Shown here piece by piece: positions 16,419 through 24,936 of a stretch of DNA of 64,000 nucleotides. The DNA is taken from assembly GCA_021784575.1 (NCBI GenBank), contig JAJYHX010000001.1:211280-275279 (forward strand), read 5' to 3'. The notes under the pieces are model-generated. The model was not told the DNA's origin. It ran no database searches and saw only the letters and a list, made by a program, of their open reading frames with translations. The first letter of the stretch is position 1. The number at the start of each line of letters is the position of its first letter. The position numbers were made by a program, and so were the translations under genes. Origin of the DNA: Nitrospirota bacterium (GTDB lineage: Bacteria > Nitrospirota > JACRHJ01).

Positions 16419-17155
16419 GCGTACTATCCGGCGACATAAATTACTTCCGGCTCCCGGAGGTGCTCCAGATGCTCGCCTTCCAGAGGCTCACCGGCAGACT
16501 CACACTCATAAACGACGAGATGTCCGTCGAGATATATCTCCGCGACGGCCACGTCGCCTTCGCAAGCGGAGAGAAAAGGGGCTTTAGGGAGCAGCTCGGC
16601 AACATCCTTTTAAGGATGGGGAAGGTGAAGGAAAAGGCCCTTAACGCGGCCCTTGAGAGGTGCGCGTCAGAGGGCAGGCGGCTCGGGCAGGTGCTGGCCG
16701 AGGAAGGCCTTGTAACGCCGGAAGACATAAAAAACGCTCTCTACAGGCAGACGGAGCGCTCCACCTGCCGAGCGATGGCCTGGGGAGAGGGGCTTTTTTA
16801 TTTCCGGCTCTGCGATCTTCCCGATTTCGCAAACGACTTCCCGATAGAGCTTCGCGTCGAGGACATGATACTCGAGGGCGTGCGGAGGATAGGCGAGAGC
16901 AGGCTCATCCTGGAAAAGATACCGAACATGGAGATTGTCTTCAGGACGGTCTACGGCCCCGACGAACTCGACTCCGTCTCGCTTAAGATGGACGAGCGGC
17001 TTGTCCTTGGCCTCGTGAACGGCAGGAGGCCGGTGAAAGAGCTTATCGCCATGAGCGGGATTTCACAGCTTGAGTGCCTGCGCTCCCTCTACGCGCTCTT
17101 CAGCGCCGGCATAGTCAAAAAAGTGGAAACCTTCTCCCGCACGAATTACCTCTAA
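16403..17155 (+). CDS. DUF4388 (PATAN-like) domain protein
   Basis: About 250 residues. The N-terminal ~110 residues (LSGDINYFRLPEVLQMLAFQRLTG) are a DUF4388/PATAN domain, a module common in delta-proteobacterial signalling and gliding proteins. Residues 75-120 resemble a type II secretion GspE N-terminal-like helical module (EEGLVTPEDIKNAL), followed by a second DUF4388-like half (about 185-250, LGLVNGRRPVKELIAMSG). ATG 16403 overlaps the dgt end; the longer ORF start at 16331 is within dgt. The same architecture opens the DnaJ-TPR protein at 26167. Function unknown; a protein-interaction role is inferred. Confidence 0.85.
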   Translation: MGGDISVLSGDINYFRLPEVLQMLAFQRLTGRLTLINDEMSVEIYLRDGHVAFASGEKRGFREQLGNILLRMGKVKEKALNAALERCASEGRRLGQVLAEEGLVTPEDIKNALYRQTERSTCRAMAWGEGLFYFRLCDLPDFANDFPIELRVEDMILEGVRRIGESRLILEKIPNMEIVFRTVYGPDELDSVSLKMDERLVLGLVNGRRPVKELIAMSGISQLECLRSLYALFSAGIVKKVETFSRTNYL

Positions 17156-17170
17156 GACACAGCTCCCACC

Positions 17171-17224
17171 CGTCATTCCCGCGAAAGCGGGAACCCGGGC
17201 TCCTCTTTTGCCTGTCATTCCGGG
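17171..17224. repeat. Dispersed TCATTCCCG palindrome, one full and one partial unit
   Basis: CGTCATTCCCGCGAAAGCGG followed by GAACCC, then a second partial GTCATTCCGGG. The ~295-base spacer 17156-17450 otherwise holds only A/T-rich DNA and the next promoter. Confidence 0.75.
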
Positions 17225-17386
17225 CGCAACCGCCGAAGAACCCGCCTTTGGCCCTTGCAACCAATTGAAAACATTAAAGCCAGATTTTGCGTTTCTGCCG
17301 GGGTTGAATGGCGCTGGGCGATTTATTAAAATTTATTTATATATTCGCCCGGAGTCAATCTAAGCACTCTTTTATAAACAAATAAA

Positions 17387-17415
17387 TTGATTTTATTCCC
17401 CGTTTGTATTATAAA
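17387..17415 (+). promoter_or_regulatory. Promoter of the response-regulator operon
   Basis: TTGATT, 17 bases, TATAAA; a ~30-base leader ends in GGAGGAATC before ATG 17451. Confidence 0.5.
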
Positions 17416-17450
17416 AAGAGCATTGAACGTGCGCCCTTTATGGAGGAATC

Positions 17451-18674
17451 ATGCCATACAAGGTTTTCCTGGCGGACGACAGCATTACGATACAGAAGGT
17501 CGTGGAACTGACCCTCTCCGAAGAGGATTTTGAGGTTACGGCCTTCGGCGACGGCCAGGCCGCGCTGGATGCGGCAAGGAAGGCCCCTCCGGACATTTTC
17601 CTGGCGGATATTGTCATGCCCCGCATGGACGGCTATCAGCTCTCGAAGGCCGTAAAACAAGACCCCGCATTGAAAAACATCCCGGTAATTCTGCTCGCCG
17701 GCACGTTTGAGAATTTCGACACGGGCCTCGCCGCGGAGGCGGCCGCGGACGGACATATCGTCAAGCCCTTCGAGTCCTCGGAACTTATAAACAAAGTGAA
17801 GGAACTCATCGCCGGGAGGACATTGCAGGCGCCCGAGGCCGAAACCCTCGAGGCCGAGCCTCTGGAAGATGCCGTATTCGCGGAGGAAGTCCTCGATGCC
17901 GACCCTGTTGACGACCTCTGGAGCGTCGTGGACATGCAAAGTCCCGACCAGCCGCTTGCCGGGGCCACGGAGGTAATATCCGAGGACGAGCTATGGGAGC
18001 GCGCGAACCTCGTAAGCAAGCCGGACATTGTGCCCGCGCCACAGGCGGATATGGCCGGGAAGAGCGGCGGAGCGGCGCCTGCCGGTTTATCAGGTCCGGC
18101 GGACAACGGCATCCCCTGGGACAGTATGCCGGTCGAGGCCGAGGTCGAGGGTGAAGAGTCCGCGGCGGAGGCGTTCCTGGCGGATGACGACGATTCCATC
18201 TTCACGGCGCCGGAGGCCGCTGTCGAGGCCGTGGAGGCGCCCGAGCCGGGCGATTTCATGCATGACGCCTCGCTTGCCGATTTCGCGGAGGAGGCCGAAG
18301 AAGCCGAAGAGGCGGAAACGGAAACTCCCGGGTCGTCCGCCGCCCCTGAGGTTGCCGGGCCGGTATCCGGCGCGTCCGGAACTGTCCAGCCCGTATCGGG
18401 CGCACCGGCGCCAGAAGACCTCCGCAGGCTTATCGAGGCGAAGGTGCGCGAGATAATCTCCGGGGAATCCTCCGGCATTGCCGAGAAGACGGCCTGGGAG
18501 GTAGTGCCCGGCGCGGCGGAAAAGGCGGTCTGGGAGACCGTCCCGTCGATTGCCGAGAAGGTGGTATGGGAGGTCGTCCCGGCCATAGTTGAGAAGGTGG
18601 CATGGGAGGTCGTCCCGGGTCTCGCCGAAGAAATAATCCGCAAGGAAATAGAGGAGCTTAAAGCGGGAACTTGA
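17451..18674 (+). CDS. response regulator with acidic linker and WEVVP repeat tail
   Basis: Residues 1-122 form a receiver domain: acidic pair DD (9-10), phospho-acceptor Asp in LADIVMPRMDGY (~53) and conserved Lys in IVKPFE. Then come ~200 disordered residues rich in Glu, Ala and Pro, and a C-terminal tail with four 12-residue repeats (AEKxxWEVVPxx) ending in a short helix EEIIRKEIEEL. There is no DNA-binding output domain. Similar receiver-plus-WEVVP proteins occur in delta-proteobacteria near motility or envelope genes. The acidic tail suggests a localisation or docking protein rather than a transcription factor. First gene of a run into the GT-C, UbiA and DUF362 genes. Confidence 0.88.
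   Translation: MPYKVFLADDSITIQKVVELTLSEEDFEVTAFGDGQAALDAARKAPPDIFLADIVMPRMDGYQLSKAVKQDPALKNIPVILLAGTFENFDTGLAAEAAADGHIVKPFESSELINKVKELIAGRTLQAPEAETLEAEPLEDAVFAEEVLDADPVDDLWSVVDMQSPDQPLAGATEVISEDELWERANLVSKPDIVPAPQADMAGKSGGAAPAGLSGPADNGIPWDSMPVEAEVEGEESAAEAFLADDDDSIFTAPEAAVEAVEAPEPGDFMHDASLADFAEEAEEAEEAETETPGSSAAPEVAGPVSGASGTVQPVSGAPAPEDLRRLIEAKVREIISGESSGIAEKTAWEVVPGAAEKAVWETVPSIAEKVVWEVVPAIVEKVAWEVVPGLAEEIIRKEIEELKAGT
18480..18623 (+). repeat. Four in-frame 36-bp repeats coding AEKxxWEVVPxx
   Basis: Four tandem 12-codon units at the 3' end of the response regulator: AEKTAWEVVPGA, AEKAVWETVPSI, AEKVVWEVVPAI, VEKVAWEVVPGL. The Trp, Glu and Pro are invariant. Confidence 0.85.
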
Positions 18675-18721
18675 AAATACGGAGGGACCATAAGACTCAA
18701 AAAAGCGGGGACGCCGCCGGG

Positions 18722-20134
18722 ATGAAGAAGGACAGGGAATGGCTGATTATCTTTTCCCTGTTTTCCTTTGCGGCGGCATTCGCATATTACGGGCCTTTCC
18801 TCACAAATTTCTTCATATTCGACGACTTCAGGTATATCGAGAATATCTTCCACGGTTTCTGGGCGGTCTTTCTCGGCTACAACACCCTGAGGCTGGTAAG
18901 TAACGGCTTGTGGTGGCCGCTGTATGCCATAGGCGGGTTTAACCCCTTCGTTTTTAATCTCTTTGCCGTAATCCTGTACGGCGTCAACGCAATTCTTCTT
19001 TACCTGCTCCTGTCGAAGCTGTTCAACGACAAGAATTATGCATTTCTGGGCGGGTCGTTTTTCCTTTTGAATTCCGTCGGGTGCGATGCCGTTTTCTGGA
19101 AGGCGGCGCACAGCGGCCTGGTCAGCCTCTTTTTCTATCTCCTGGCGCTTTACAGCTATGTAATTTACCGTCAAAAGGGCGCGGGAAAACAAGGAGTTCT
19201 GGCGGTCGTTTTTTTCATATTCGCCATGTTCAGCAAGGAAGAAGCCGCTTCACTGCCTTTCATTATCATCCTGATAGACCTGGTCTTTTTCGGCGGATTA
19301 AAGGACAAGAAGGGCGTTATATCAAGAGTTGCCCCGTACGGGGCCATGGTATTGTTTTATCTGGCAATGAACAGGGTGGTCTATATTTATCTGCTTCATT
19401 CCTACATAGAGCTGGCGAAGTTCTTCGACCCCAGGCCGCTTTATGCGCTTTTTGCCGGCTGGTCGGTCTTTTTCCTTGATCCGCAGGGATACCTTGACTT
19501 ATCCAATCCGTTGATATATATAACCGGCGCCGGAATAGTCCTGAGCTTCTTCTGGGTAAAGGACAAGAAGGCGCTCTATTTCGGTTACGGCTGGATATTT
19601 TTTTCCTTTCTGCCGCAGAGCCTCACAAGGATAGGGCAGTTTGATCCGAGGTATATCTTTGATTCCATAAGCCGTTACCTGTATATTACATCCGTCGGCT
19701 CTTCGGTTGTTTTCGCCGCCGTAATATTGCGTTTCAGGGAAAGGTTCTCGTCGAAGGTTTTTTTCCCTGTTGCCATCGCCGCCGTCTCGCTGTTTATCTG
19801 GGTTAATTGTCCACGCGTTCAGGCAAGGGGCTTTCAGTGGCGGGAGCAGGCGGAACCCGTTAAGCCGTTCCTGCGCGCCGTGAAGAAGGCAATGCCGGAC
19901 TTCCCGCCGAACTCTTATGTGTTTGTCATAAACGGGCCGGTGGGAAGGTCCTATATACAGCAGTCGCTCCGCGCATTTTACGGGAGAGCGGATATATCCT
20001 GGATCTATACGCCTCAGACGTTCGTCAGAAAGCCCGGCGAAAGCGCGTTCCTTATTATCTGCAACTGGAGCGATGGCGGGGTATATATTAAGATATTTCC
20101 TATCGACAAGGTCCCCCCCGAGGTCTTTATTTGA
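18722..20134 (+). CDS. polytopic membrane protein, GT-C glycosyltransferase-like
   Basis: About 470 residues with 10 or more hydrophobic segments and a soluble C-terminal domain (about 375-470). After the first membrane helix there is an acidic pair in FIFDDFRYIE, the position and pattern of the catalytic Asp in GT-C (PMT/ArnT-like) enzymes that use lipid-linked sugars. No closer family is recognised. ATG 18722 is preferred; the ORF track uses TTG 18671, which overlaps the response-regulator stop and would add 17 polar residues. The UbiA/DPPR-synthase-like gene overlaps its end, supporting a role in lipid-linked glycan assembly. Confidence 0.75.
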   Translation: MKKDREWLIIFSLFSFAAAFAYYGPFLTNFFIFDDFRYIENIFHGFWAVFLGYNTLRLVSNGLWWPLYAIGGFNPFVFNLFAVILYGVNAILLYLLLSKLFNDKNYAFLGGSFFLLNSVGCDAVFWKAAHSGLVSLFFYLLALYSYVIYRQKGAGKQGVLAVVFFIFAMFSKEEAASLPFIIILIDLVFFGGLKDKKGVISRVAPYGAMVLFYLAMNRVVYIYLLHSYIELAKFFDPRPLYALFAGWSVFFLDPQGYLDLSNPLIYITGAGIVLSFFWVKDKKALYFGYGWIFFSFLPQSLTRIGQFDPRYIFDSISRYLYITSVGSSVVFAAVILRFRERFSSKVFFPVAIAAVSLFIWVNCPRVQARGFQWREQAEPVKPFLRAVKKAMPDFPPNSYVFVINGPVGRSYIQQSLRAFYGRADISWIYTPQTFVRKPGESAFLIICNWSDGGVYIKIFPIDKVPPEVFI

Positions 20135-21060
20135 AATTCGCAAGAGACATCATTGCGATGATGAGGCCTTCCCAGTGGGCAAAGAACCTCTTCGTCCTGC
20201 CCGCGCTCGTTTTTTCCGGGCGTCTCCTGGACGCCCGCAGCCTTTTTAAAAGCCTTGCAGCCTTCGGCCTGTTCTGCATCCTTTCCGGAGTCGTCTATAT
20301 ATTCAACGACCTGATGGACGAGGAAGAGGACAGGCATCATCCGCGCAAAAGGCTGAGGCCCCTGCCGTCGGGCCGCATGTCGAGGCGGCCGGCATGGATT
20401 GCTTTCGCGGTTTTGTCGCTTCTCTCTCTTCTGGCGGCCTTCGCGCTCGGCGCCGGTTTCGGGTTGATAAGCGTTTTTTATTTCGCGCTCAACATCGCAT
20501 ACTCGGTGCATCTGAAAAGGGTTGTAATACTCGACGTGCTCATTGTCTCTGCCGGATATGTCATCCGCGCGGCGGCGGGGGGATTGGTGCTGCACGTCGA
20601 GGTGTCGGACTGGCTGCTTCTGTGCACCACGCTGCTCGCCCTCTTTCTCGTGCTGGCGAAGAGGAGGCACGAGCGCGTGCTTGTCGACGAGCGCATGTCG
20701 GCGGCGCCGGAGCCTCCCGATGCGGACGGCGCAGGCGCATTCCGTTACAGGAAGAGCCTCGATGAATACAGCGTGCGTTTCCTGGACCAGATGATAAACG
20801 TCACGACGGCGACCGCGCTTATGGGATATATACTCTATACCGTGTCCGGCGACGCCGTGCGCAAGTTTGGAAACACCCGGCTTGTCTTCACGACACCGTT
20901 CGTGATATACGGGATATTCCGATACCTGTACCTGGTCTACCTGAAAAAAGAGGGCGGCAACCCGTCGGAGTCGTTCCTAAACGACAAGCCCCTCCTCATA
21001 AACGTCGTCTTCTGGGGCCTGTCCGTCATTCTGCTTGTCTACATAAACCCGAACCTGTGA
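20131..21060 (+). CDS. UbiA-superfamily prenyltransferase, decaprenyl-phosphate phosphoribosyltransferase-like
   Basis: A 309-residue integral membrane enzyme with about 8-9 helices. The motif NDLMDEEEDRHHPRKRLRPL (about 54-73) is the NDxxDxxxDRxHPxKRxRPL form of DPPR synthases, which move phosphoribose onto a polyprenyl phosphate to start lipid-linked arabinose or ribose donors. A second Asp-rich loop lies near SLDEYSVRFLDQM. The start is TTG 20131 (GAGGT upstream), overlapping the previous stop by the TTGA junction. With the GT-C-like protein next door it suggests a glycan-modifying pathway; mycobacterial-type arabinan is not implied. Confidence 0.85.
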   Translation: MKFARDIIAMMRPSQWAKNLFVLPALVFSGRLLDARSLFKSLAAFGLFCILSGVVYIFNDLMDEEEDRHHPRKRLRPLPSGRMSRRPAWIAFAVLSLLSLLAAFALGAGFGLISVFYFALNIAYSVHLKRVVILDVLIVSAGYVIRAAAGGLVLHVEVSDWLLLCTTLLALFLVLAKRRHERVLVDERMSAAPEPPDADGAGAFRYRKSLDEYSVRFLDQMINVTTATALMGYILYTVSGDAVRKFGNTRLVFTTPFVIYGIFRYLYLVYLKKEGGNPSESFLNDKPLLINVVFWGLSVILLVYINPNL

Positions 21061-21066
21061 GGAGAT

Positions 21067-22149
21067 ATGTCGAAATCCAAAGTCGCCGTCCTTAAGACGC
21101 AGCCGCAAACAGTGCTGGAGGATTACGGCGCCCTCATGCGGATGGCGGATTATCAGGCGCACATCAAAAAGGAAGCCGACACGGCGCTCAAGATAAACAT
21201 CTCCTGGCACGTGTTCTACCCGGCATGTTCCACCACCCCCTGGCAGCTCGAGGGCGTGATAAAGACCATGCTGGCGGACGGCTACAAAAAGGAGCTTGTC
21301 CACGGCTGCCACAACAGGACTGTCGTCGTCTCGGCGAAACGCGGAGAGGCTGCGAACAAACACAAGCCCGTCATCGACAAATACGGCCTGAGGAACGTCC
21401 ACCTCTACGAGGGCGAGCAGTGGATACGCTACGAGCCGAAAGGGGAGATGCTCGTCCTGAACAAAATATATCCGGACGGCATCCAGATACCCAGGCGCTT
21501 CATCGGCGAGAACGTCATACACCTGCCGACGATGAAGACGCACGTCTTTACGACCATGACGGGCGCCATGAAGAACGCCTTCGGCGGACTCCTCCATGAG
21601 AAAAGGCACTTCACGCACTCCGTAATCCACGAGACTCTGGTAGACCTGTTGACCATCCAGAAGGAGATTCATTCCGGGATATTCGCCGTGATGGACGGGA
21701 CGTTCGCCGGAGACGGGCCGGGGCCCCGGTGCATGGTCCCGCACGTGAAGGACTACATCCTCGCCTCCGCCGACCAGGTCGCCATAGACGCCGTCTCGGC
21801 GCACATGATGGGCTTTGACCCCATGGAGCTTCCGTTCATAAGGCTTGCGCACGAGCGGGGCCTGGGCTGCGGCGAGATAAAGGACATAGAGATAGCGGGG
21901 GAGGACATCTCCGAGGTGAACTGGCATTTCAAAAAAGGGCAGAACACCTTCGCATCGAAGGGCCAGAAGATGATCTACTGGGGCCCGCTGAAGCCCCTGG
22001 AAAAGCTGCTTCTGCGCACCTTCATCGCGCCGTGGTCATATGCCGCCTCCATCGCCTACCACGACTGGTACTGGTATCCGGCGATAGGGAAAGAGCGGGT
22101 GCGCCGGGCGCTCGAAACGAAATGGGGAGAGCTTTTTAAAAAGTATTAA
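21067..22149 (+). CDS. DUF362 domain protein
   Basis: A 360-residue DUF362 protein (KINISWHVFYPACSTTPWQLEG near the start; HLPTMKTHVFTTMTGAMKN and HVKDYILASADQVAIDAVSAHMMG later are family landmarks). DUF362 proteins often carry or accompany iron-sulfur domains, but no ferredoxin motif is present here. The biochemical activity is unknown. GAGGAGATATG marks the start; it follows the UbiA gene by 6 bases and faces a convergent ABC gene. Confidence 0.85.
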   Translation: MSKSKVAVLKTQPQTVLEDYGALMRMADYQAHIKKEADTALKINISWHVFYPACSTTPWQLEGVIKTMLADGYKKELVHGCHNRTVVVSAKRGEAANKHKPVIDKYGLRNVHLYEGEQWIRYEPKGEMLVLNKIYPDGIQIPRRFIGENVIHLPTMKTHVFTTMTGAMKNAFGGLLHEKRHFTHSVIHETLVDLLTIQKEIHSGIFAVMDGTFAGDGPGPRCMVPHVKDYILASADQVAIDAVSAHMMGFDPMELPFIRLAHERGLGCGEIKDIEIAGEDISEVNWHFKKGQNTFASKGQKMIYWGPLKPLEKLLLRTFIAPWSYAASIAYHDWYWYPAIGKERVRRALETKWGELFKKY

Positions 22150-22183
22150 GGAGCCAGGCCGGGGGTTATCTCGCGGCCGGTGT

Positions 22184-23194
22184 TTAAAATTTCGGCGGGC
22201 GTATCGGCTTTAAAAAGTATGGCTGCTTCCCCTGCGCCCGGAAGCATCTCACCCGGTGGCCGGGTTTTATCTCTGCCAGCTCCGGCTCGGTCTCTGCGTA
22301 TTCCGGCCTGGCGTAGGGGCATCTCGGAAGGAACTTGCAGCCGCGGGGGAGCTCGCTTAGCTTCGGCACCATGCCGGGGATGGCGGAAAGCCTCTTTTGG
22401 CTCTCGCCCGGCTTCGGGATGGACGCCAGAAGCCCCTGCGTGTACGGGTGCAGGGGGTCGTGGAATATGTCGTCCGTCCGGGCCTCTTCGACAATCCTTC
22501 CCGCATACATAACGGCGACCCTGTCCGCCATCTGCGCGATGATACCCAGGTCGTGGGTTATGAGGATTATTGCCGTGCCGGTCTTTTTGCGGATGTCGTC
22601 GAGCAGGGCCAGTATCTGGGCCTGAATCGTAACGTCCAGCGCCGTAGTGGGTTCGTCGGCAATGACAAGCCCCGGCCCGCATGAGATTGCCATTGCGATC
22701 ATCACCCTCTGGCGCATCCCGCCGGAGAGCCTGTGAGGATAGCTGGAGAGGAGTCTTTCCGGCTCCGGCAGGCCGACCATCCCGAAAAGCTCTGCCGCCT
22801 GTTTCAGCGCCTGGTCTTTTTTCAGGCCCTTGTGGACGATGAGCGCCTCGGCAACCTGGTCGCCGACGGTAAACACGGGGTTCAGCGAGGTCATCGGCTC
22901 CTGAAACACCATCCCGATCCTGCCGCCGCGGACGGCTCTCATCCTCGGCTCCGGGAGCTTCAGGAGATCGACTCCCTCGAATATCACCTCGCCGCCCGCG
23001 ATGTGTCCGGGCGGGTCTGGTAGGATGCGCATGATGGACAGGGCCGTTACGCTCTTGCCGCAGCCGGACTCGCCGACAAGGCCCAGCACCTCGCCCTTAT
23101 CCACATGGAAGCTCACGCCGTCGACGGCATAAAAGCTCCCCTCGCGCGTGCGGAACTCGGTGCGGAGGTTGTTTATCGAAAGGATAGGAGGCAT
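22184..23194 (-). CDS. peptide/nickel-type ABC transporter ATPase (OppD/DppD-like)
   Basis: A 336-residue ABC ATPase of the oligopeptide/dipeptide family: Walker A GESGCGKS (about 40-47), signature LSGGMRQRV, Walker [15 protein letters not shown], switch histidine in LITHDLG, and the C-terminal oligopeptide-type extension with the cysteine motif [14 protein letters not shown]-like (here [16 protein letters not shown]), one usual cysteine being replaced by Tyr. Normally paired with an OppF-type ATPase, two permeases and a binding protein; none lies in this window, so partners must be elsewhere or to the unlinked genome. It sits 1 base after the TPR gene. Confidence 0.93.
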   Translation of the reverse strand: MPPILSINNLRTEFRTREGSFYAVDGVSFHVDKGEVLGLVGESGCGKSVTALSIMRILPDPPGHIAGGEVIFEGVDLLKLPEPRMRAVRGGRIGMVFQEPMTSLNPVFTVGDQVAEALIVHKGLKKDQALKQAAELFGMVGLPEPERLLSSYPHRLSGGMRQRVMIAMAISCGPGLVIADEPTTALDVTIQAQILALLDDIRKKTGTAIILITHDLGIIAQMADRVAVMYAGRIVEEARTDDIFHDPLHPYTQGLLASIPKPGESQKRLSAIPGMVPKLSELPRGCKFLPRCPYARPEYAETEPELAEIKPGHRVRCFRAQGKQPYFLKPIRPPKF

Positions 23195-23195
23195 A

Positions 23196-23924
23196 CTACA
23201 GGTTTTCCAGGCTCCCCCCGCCTTCCTGCTCGCTCTGGACGAACTTCAGGTACATCTTCGCGTCGGAGTTCTCCGGGTTCATTTCGAGCGTCTGTGTCCA
23301 CTCCTTAACGGCTAAGTCTATGAAGCCCTTCATGTAATACGTTATGCCGAGGTTGATGCGGGCGGGGATGTAGTGCGGGTGTATCTCCCTGGCCTTCATA
23401 AACTCGCGTATGGCCTCGTTGTACATGCCCTTTTCGCGGTATGCTATGCCGACCTTCGTCAGGATGTCCACGCAGGCCGGGCGCAGGTTTATGGCCTTTT
23501 TGTATTCCTCGACCGCCTCGCCGAAAAGCCCCAGGTCGTAGTATATGTCGCCTATCCTCGAATGTTCGTTGGCGAGCTTCCCTTTTATGAACGGGTCTAT
23601 GGAATAGGGCGAGCCGTGGGCGATCTTCGCGGCCTCGCTGAATATTTCGTTCGCCTCGCTGTATTTGCCCATGTCGTTTAAGGTTACGGCGAGGTTCAGC
23701 GAGACCTCGGTATAGCCGGGGTTTAACTCCAGGGCCTTCCTGAACGCGTCCGCCGCCTTAGAGAGCTCGCCCCGTCCGTGGTATATCTGGCCGAGCTTGT
23801 TGTATACGTCGGCGTAAGGTCTTATCGCAATCACCATCTCAAGATATTTCCTGGCCTCGTCCCACTCTTTGTTGTTGAACGCGTCCCTGCCGCGCATGTA
23901 GAGGTCGTCCACGTTTTCGGTCAT
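23196..23924 (-). CDS. TPR-repeat protein
   Basis: A 242-residue soluble protein composed of about five or six tetratricopeptide repeats (AYNKLGQIYHGRGELSKAADAF-like units about every 34 residues, with a slightly longer spacer near 100-120). No signal peptide. It lies between pfkA (3-base gap) and the ABC ATPase (1-base gap), so it is in their transcript. TPRs bind proteins; the partner is unknown. Confidence 0.88.
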   Translation of the reverse strand: MTENVDDLYMRGRDAFNNKEWDEARKYLEMVIAIRPYADVYNKLGQIYHGRGELSKAADAFRKALELNPGYTEVSLNLAVTLNDMGKYSEANEIFSEAAKIAHGSPYSIDPFIKGKLANEHSRIGDIYYDLGLFGEAVEEYKKAINLRPACVDILTKVGIAYREKGMYNEAIREFMKAREIHPHYIPARINLGITYYMKGFIDLAVKEWTQTLEMNPENSDAKMYLKFVQSEQEGGGSLENL

Positions 23925-23927
23925 AAC

Positions 23928-24917
23928 TCAAGACTCCTTTTCCGGATTGTGCATGTTCGCCCCGGAAAGCTGGCGCGCCATTGCGAGGTTCTTTTCGCTC
24001 AAAACCTTCTTGTTAGCGAAGACATCCCTGAAAGGGGTAGAGACTATCTCGTTGTTTATAAGCCCCGCCATGAAGCCGCGCTCGCCGTTGTCCAGCCGCC
24101 TGACGGCCGCCGTCCCGAGGCGCCTGGCCAGTATCCTGTCGAAGACCGTAGGTTCGCCTCCGCGCTGGAGGTGGCCGAGCACGGTAATCCTTGTCTCGAA
24201 GCCCGCGAAGGACTTCAGCTTCAGTTCCACGGCATATGCGGAAGCAGCGCCCTCGGCGACTATTACTATGCTGTTAGTCCGGCCGCGTTTCTTGGCCTCC
24301 AGCAGGCGCGCGCCGATGGCTTCGAGGTCGTAGGGGACTTCCGGGATTATGACCGCCTCGGCCCCGCACGCAAGGCCGGAGGTGTATGCCAGGTATCCGG
24401 AGCTCCTGCCCATGACTTCGAGGATGAACGCGCGGTCGTGGGAGGATGCGGTATCGCGCAGCATGTCCACGGCGTGGACGATGTTGTTCAGGGCCGTATC
24501 GACGCCGATTGCCATGTCCGTGCCGTAGATGTCGTTGTCGATCGAGGCCGGTATCCCGGCGACGGGCACGCCAAGGTCGTGCAGTACCTGCGCGCCGCGC
24601 AGGGAGCCGTCCCCGCCTATAACGACAAGGGCCTCTATGCCGTTTTTCGAGATGTTCTCAAGAGAGGTCTTCTGGCCCCAGTCGCTCTTGAACTCGCCGC
24701 TCCTCGCGGAGCGGAGTATCGTGCCGCCGCGCTGGATTATGCCGTCCACGGAGCCTGCGTCCATCTCCATGAAGCGGTTTTCGATAAGCCCCTGGTAGCC
24801 CTGGATGAAACCGAGCACCCGCATGTCCATGTCGAGGCCGGTGTGCACGACGCTCCTGATTGCGGCGTTCATGCCGGAGGAATCTCCCCCGGAGGTGAGA
24901 AGGGCTATTGTTTTCAT
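23928..24917 (-). CDS. pfkA: 6-phosphofructokinase, ATP-type
   Basis: Phosphorylates fructose 6-phosphate in glycolysis. The 329-residue protein starts MKTIALLTSGGDSSGMNA, has GGDGS at the nucleotide site (Gly at the position equal to E. coli Gly104, the ATP-type residue) and the catalytic loop PASIDND (E. coli PGTIDND). LEVMGRSSGYLA is the substrate-binding segment. It follows a second, PPi-type PFK gene by 19 bases. The pair probably shares one transcript. Confidence 0.93.
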   Translation of the reverse strand: MKTIALLTSGGDSSGMNAAIRSVVHTGLDMDMRVLGFIQGYQGLIENRFMEMDAGSVDGIIQRGGTILRSARSGEFKSDWGQKTSLENISKNGIEALVVIGGDGSLRGAQVLHDLGVPVAGIPASIDNDIYGTDMAIGVDTALNNIVHAVDMLRDTASSHDRAFILEVMGRSSGYLAYTSGLACGAEAVIIPEVPYDLEAIGARLLEAKKRGRTNSIVIVAEGAASAYAVELKLKSFAGFETRITVLGHLQRGGEPTVFDRILARRLGTAAVRRLDNGERGFMAGLINNEIVSTPFRDVFANKKVLSEKNLAMARQLSGANMHNPEKES

Positions 24918-24936
24918 ATATTTATTTTACACCAAT

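Noticed and set aside
22146-22682. ORF at the end of the OppD-like gene
   Set aside because: Same strand, other frame of the ABC ATPase; Arg/Pro-rich translation without domain features.
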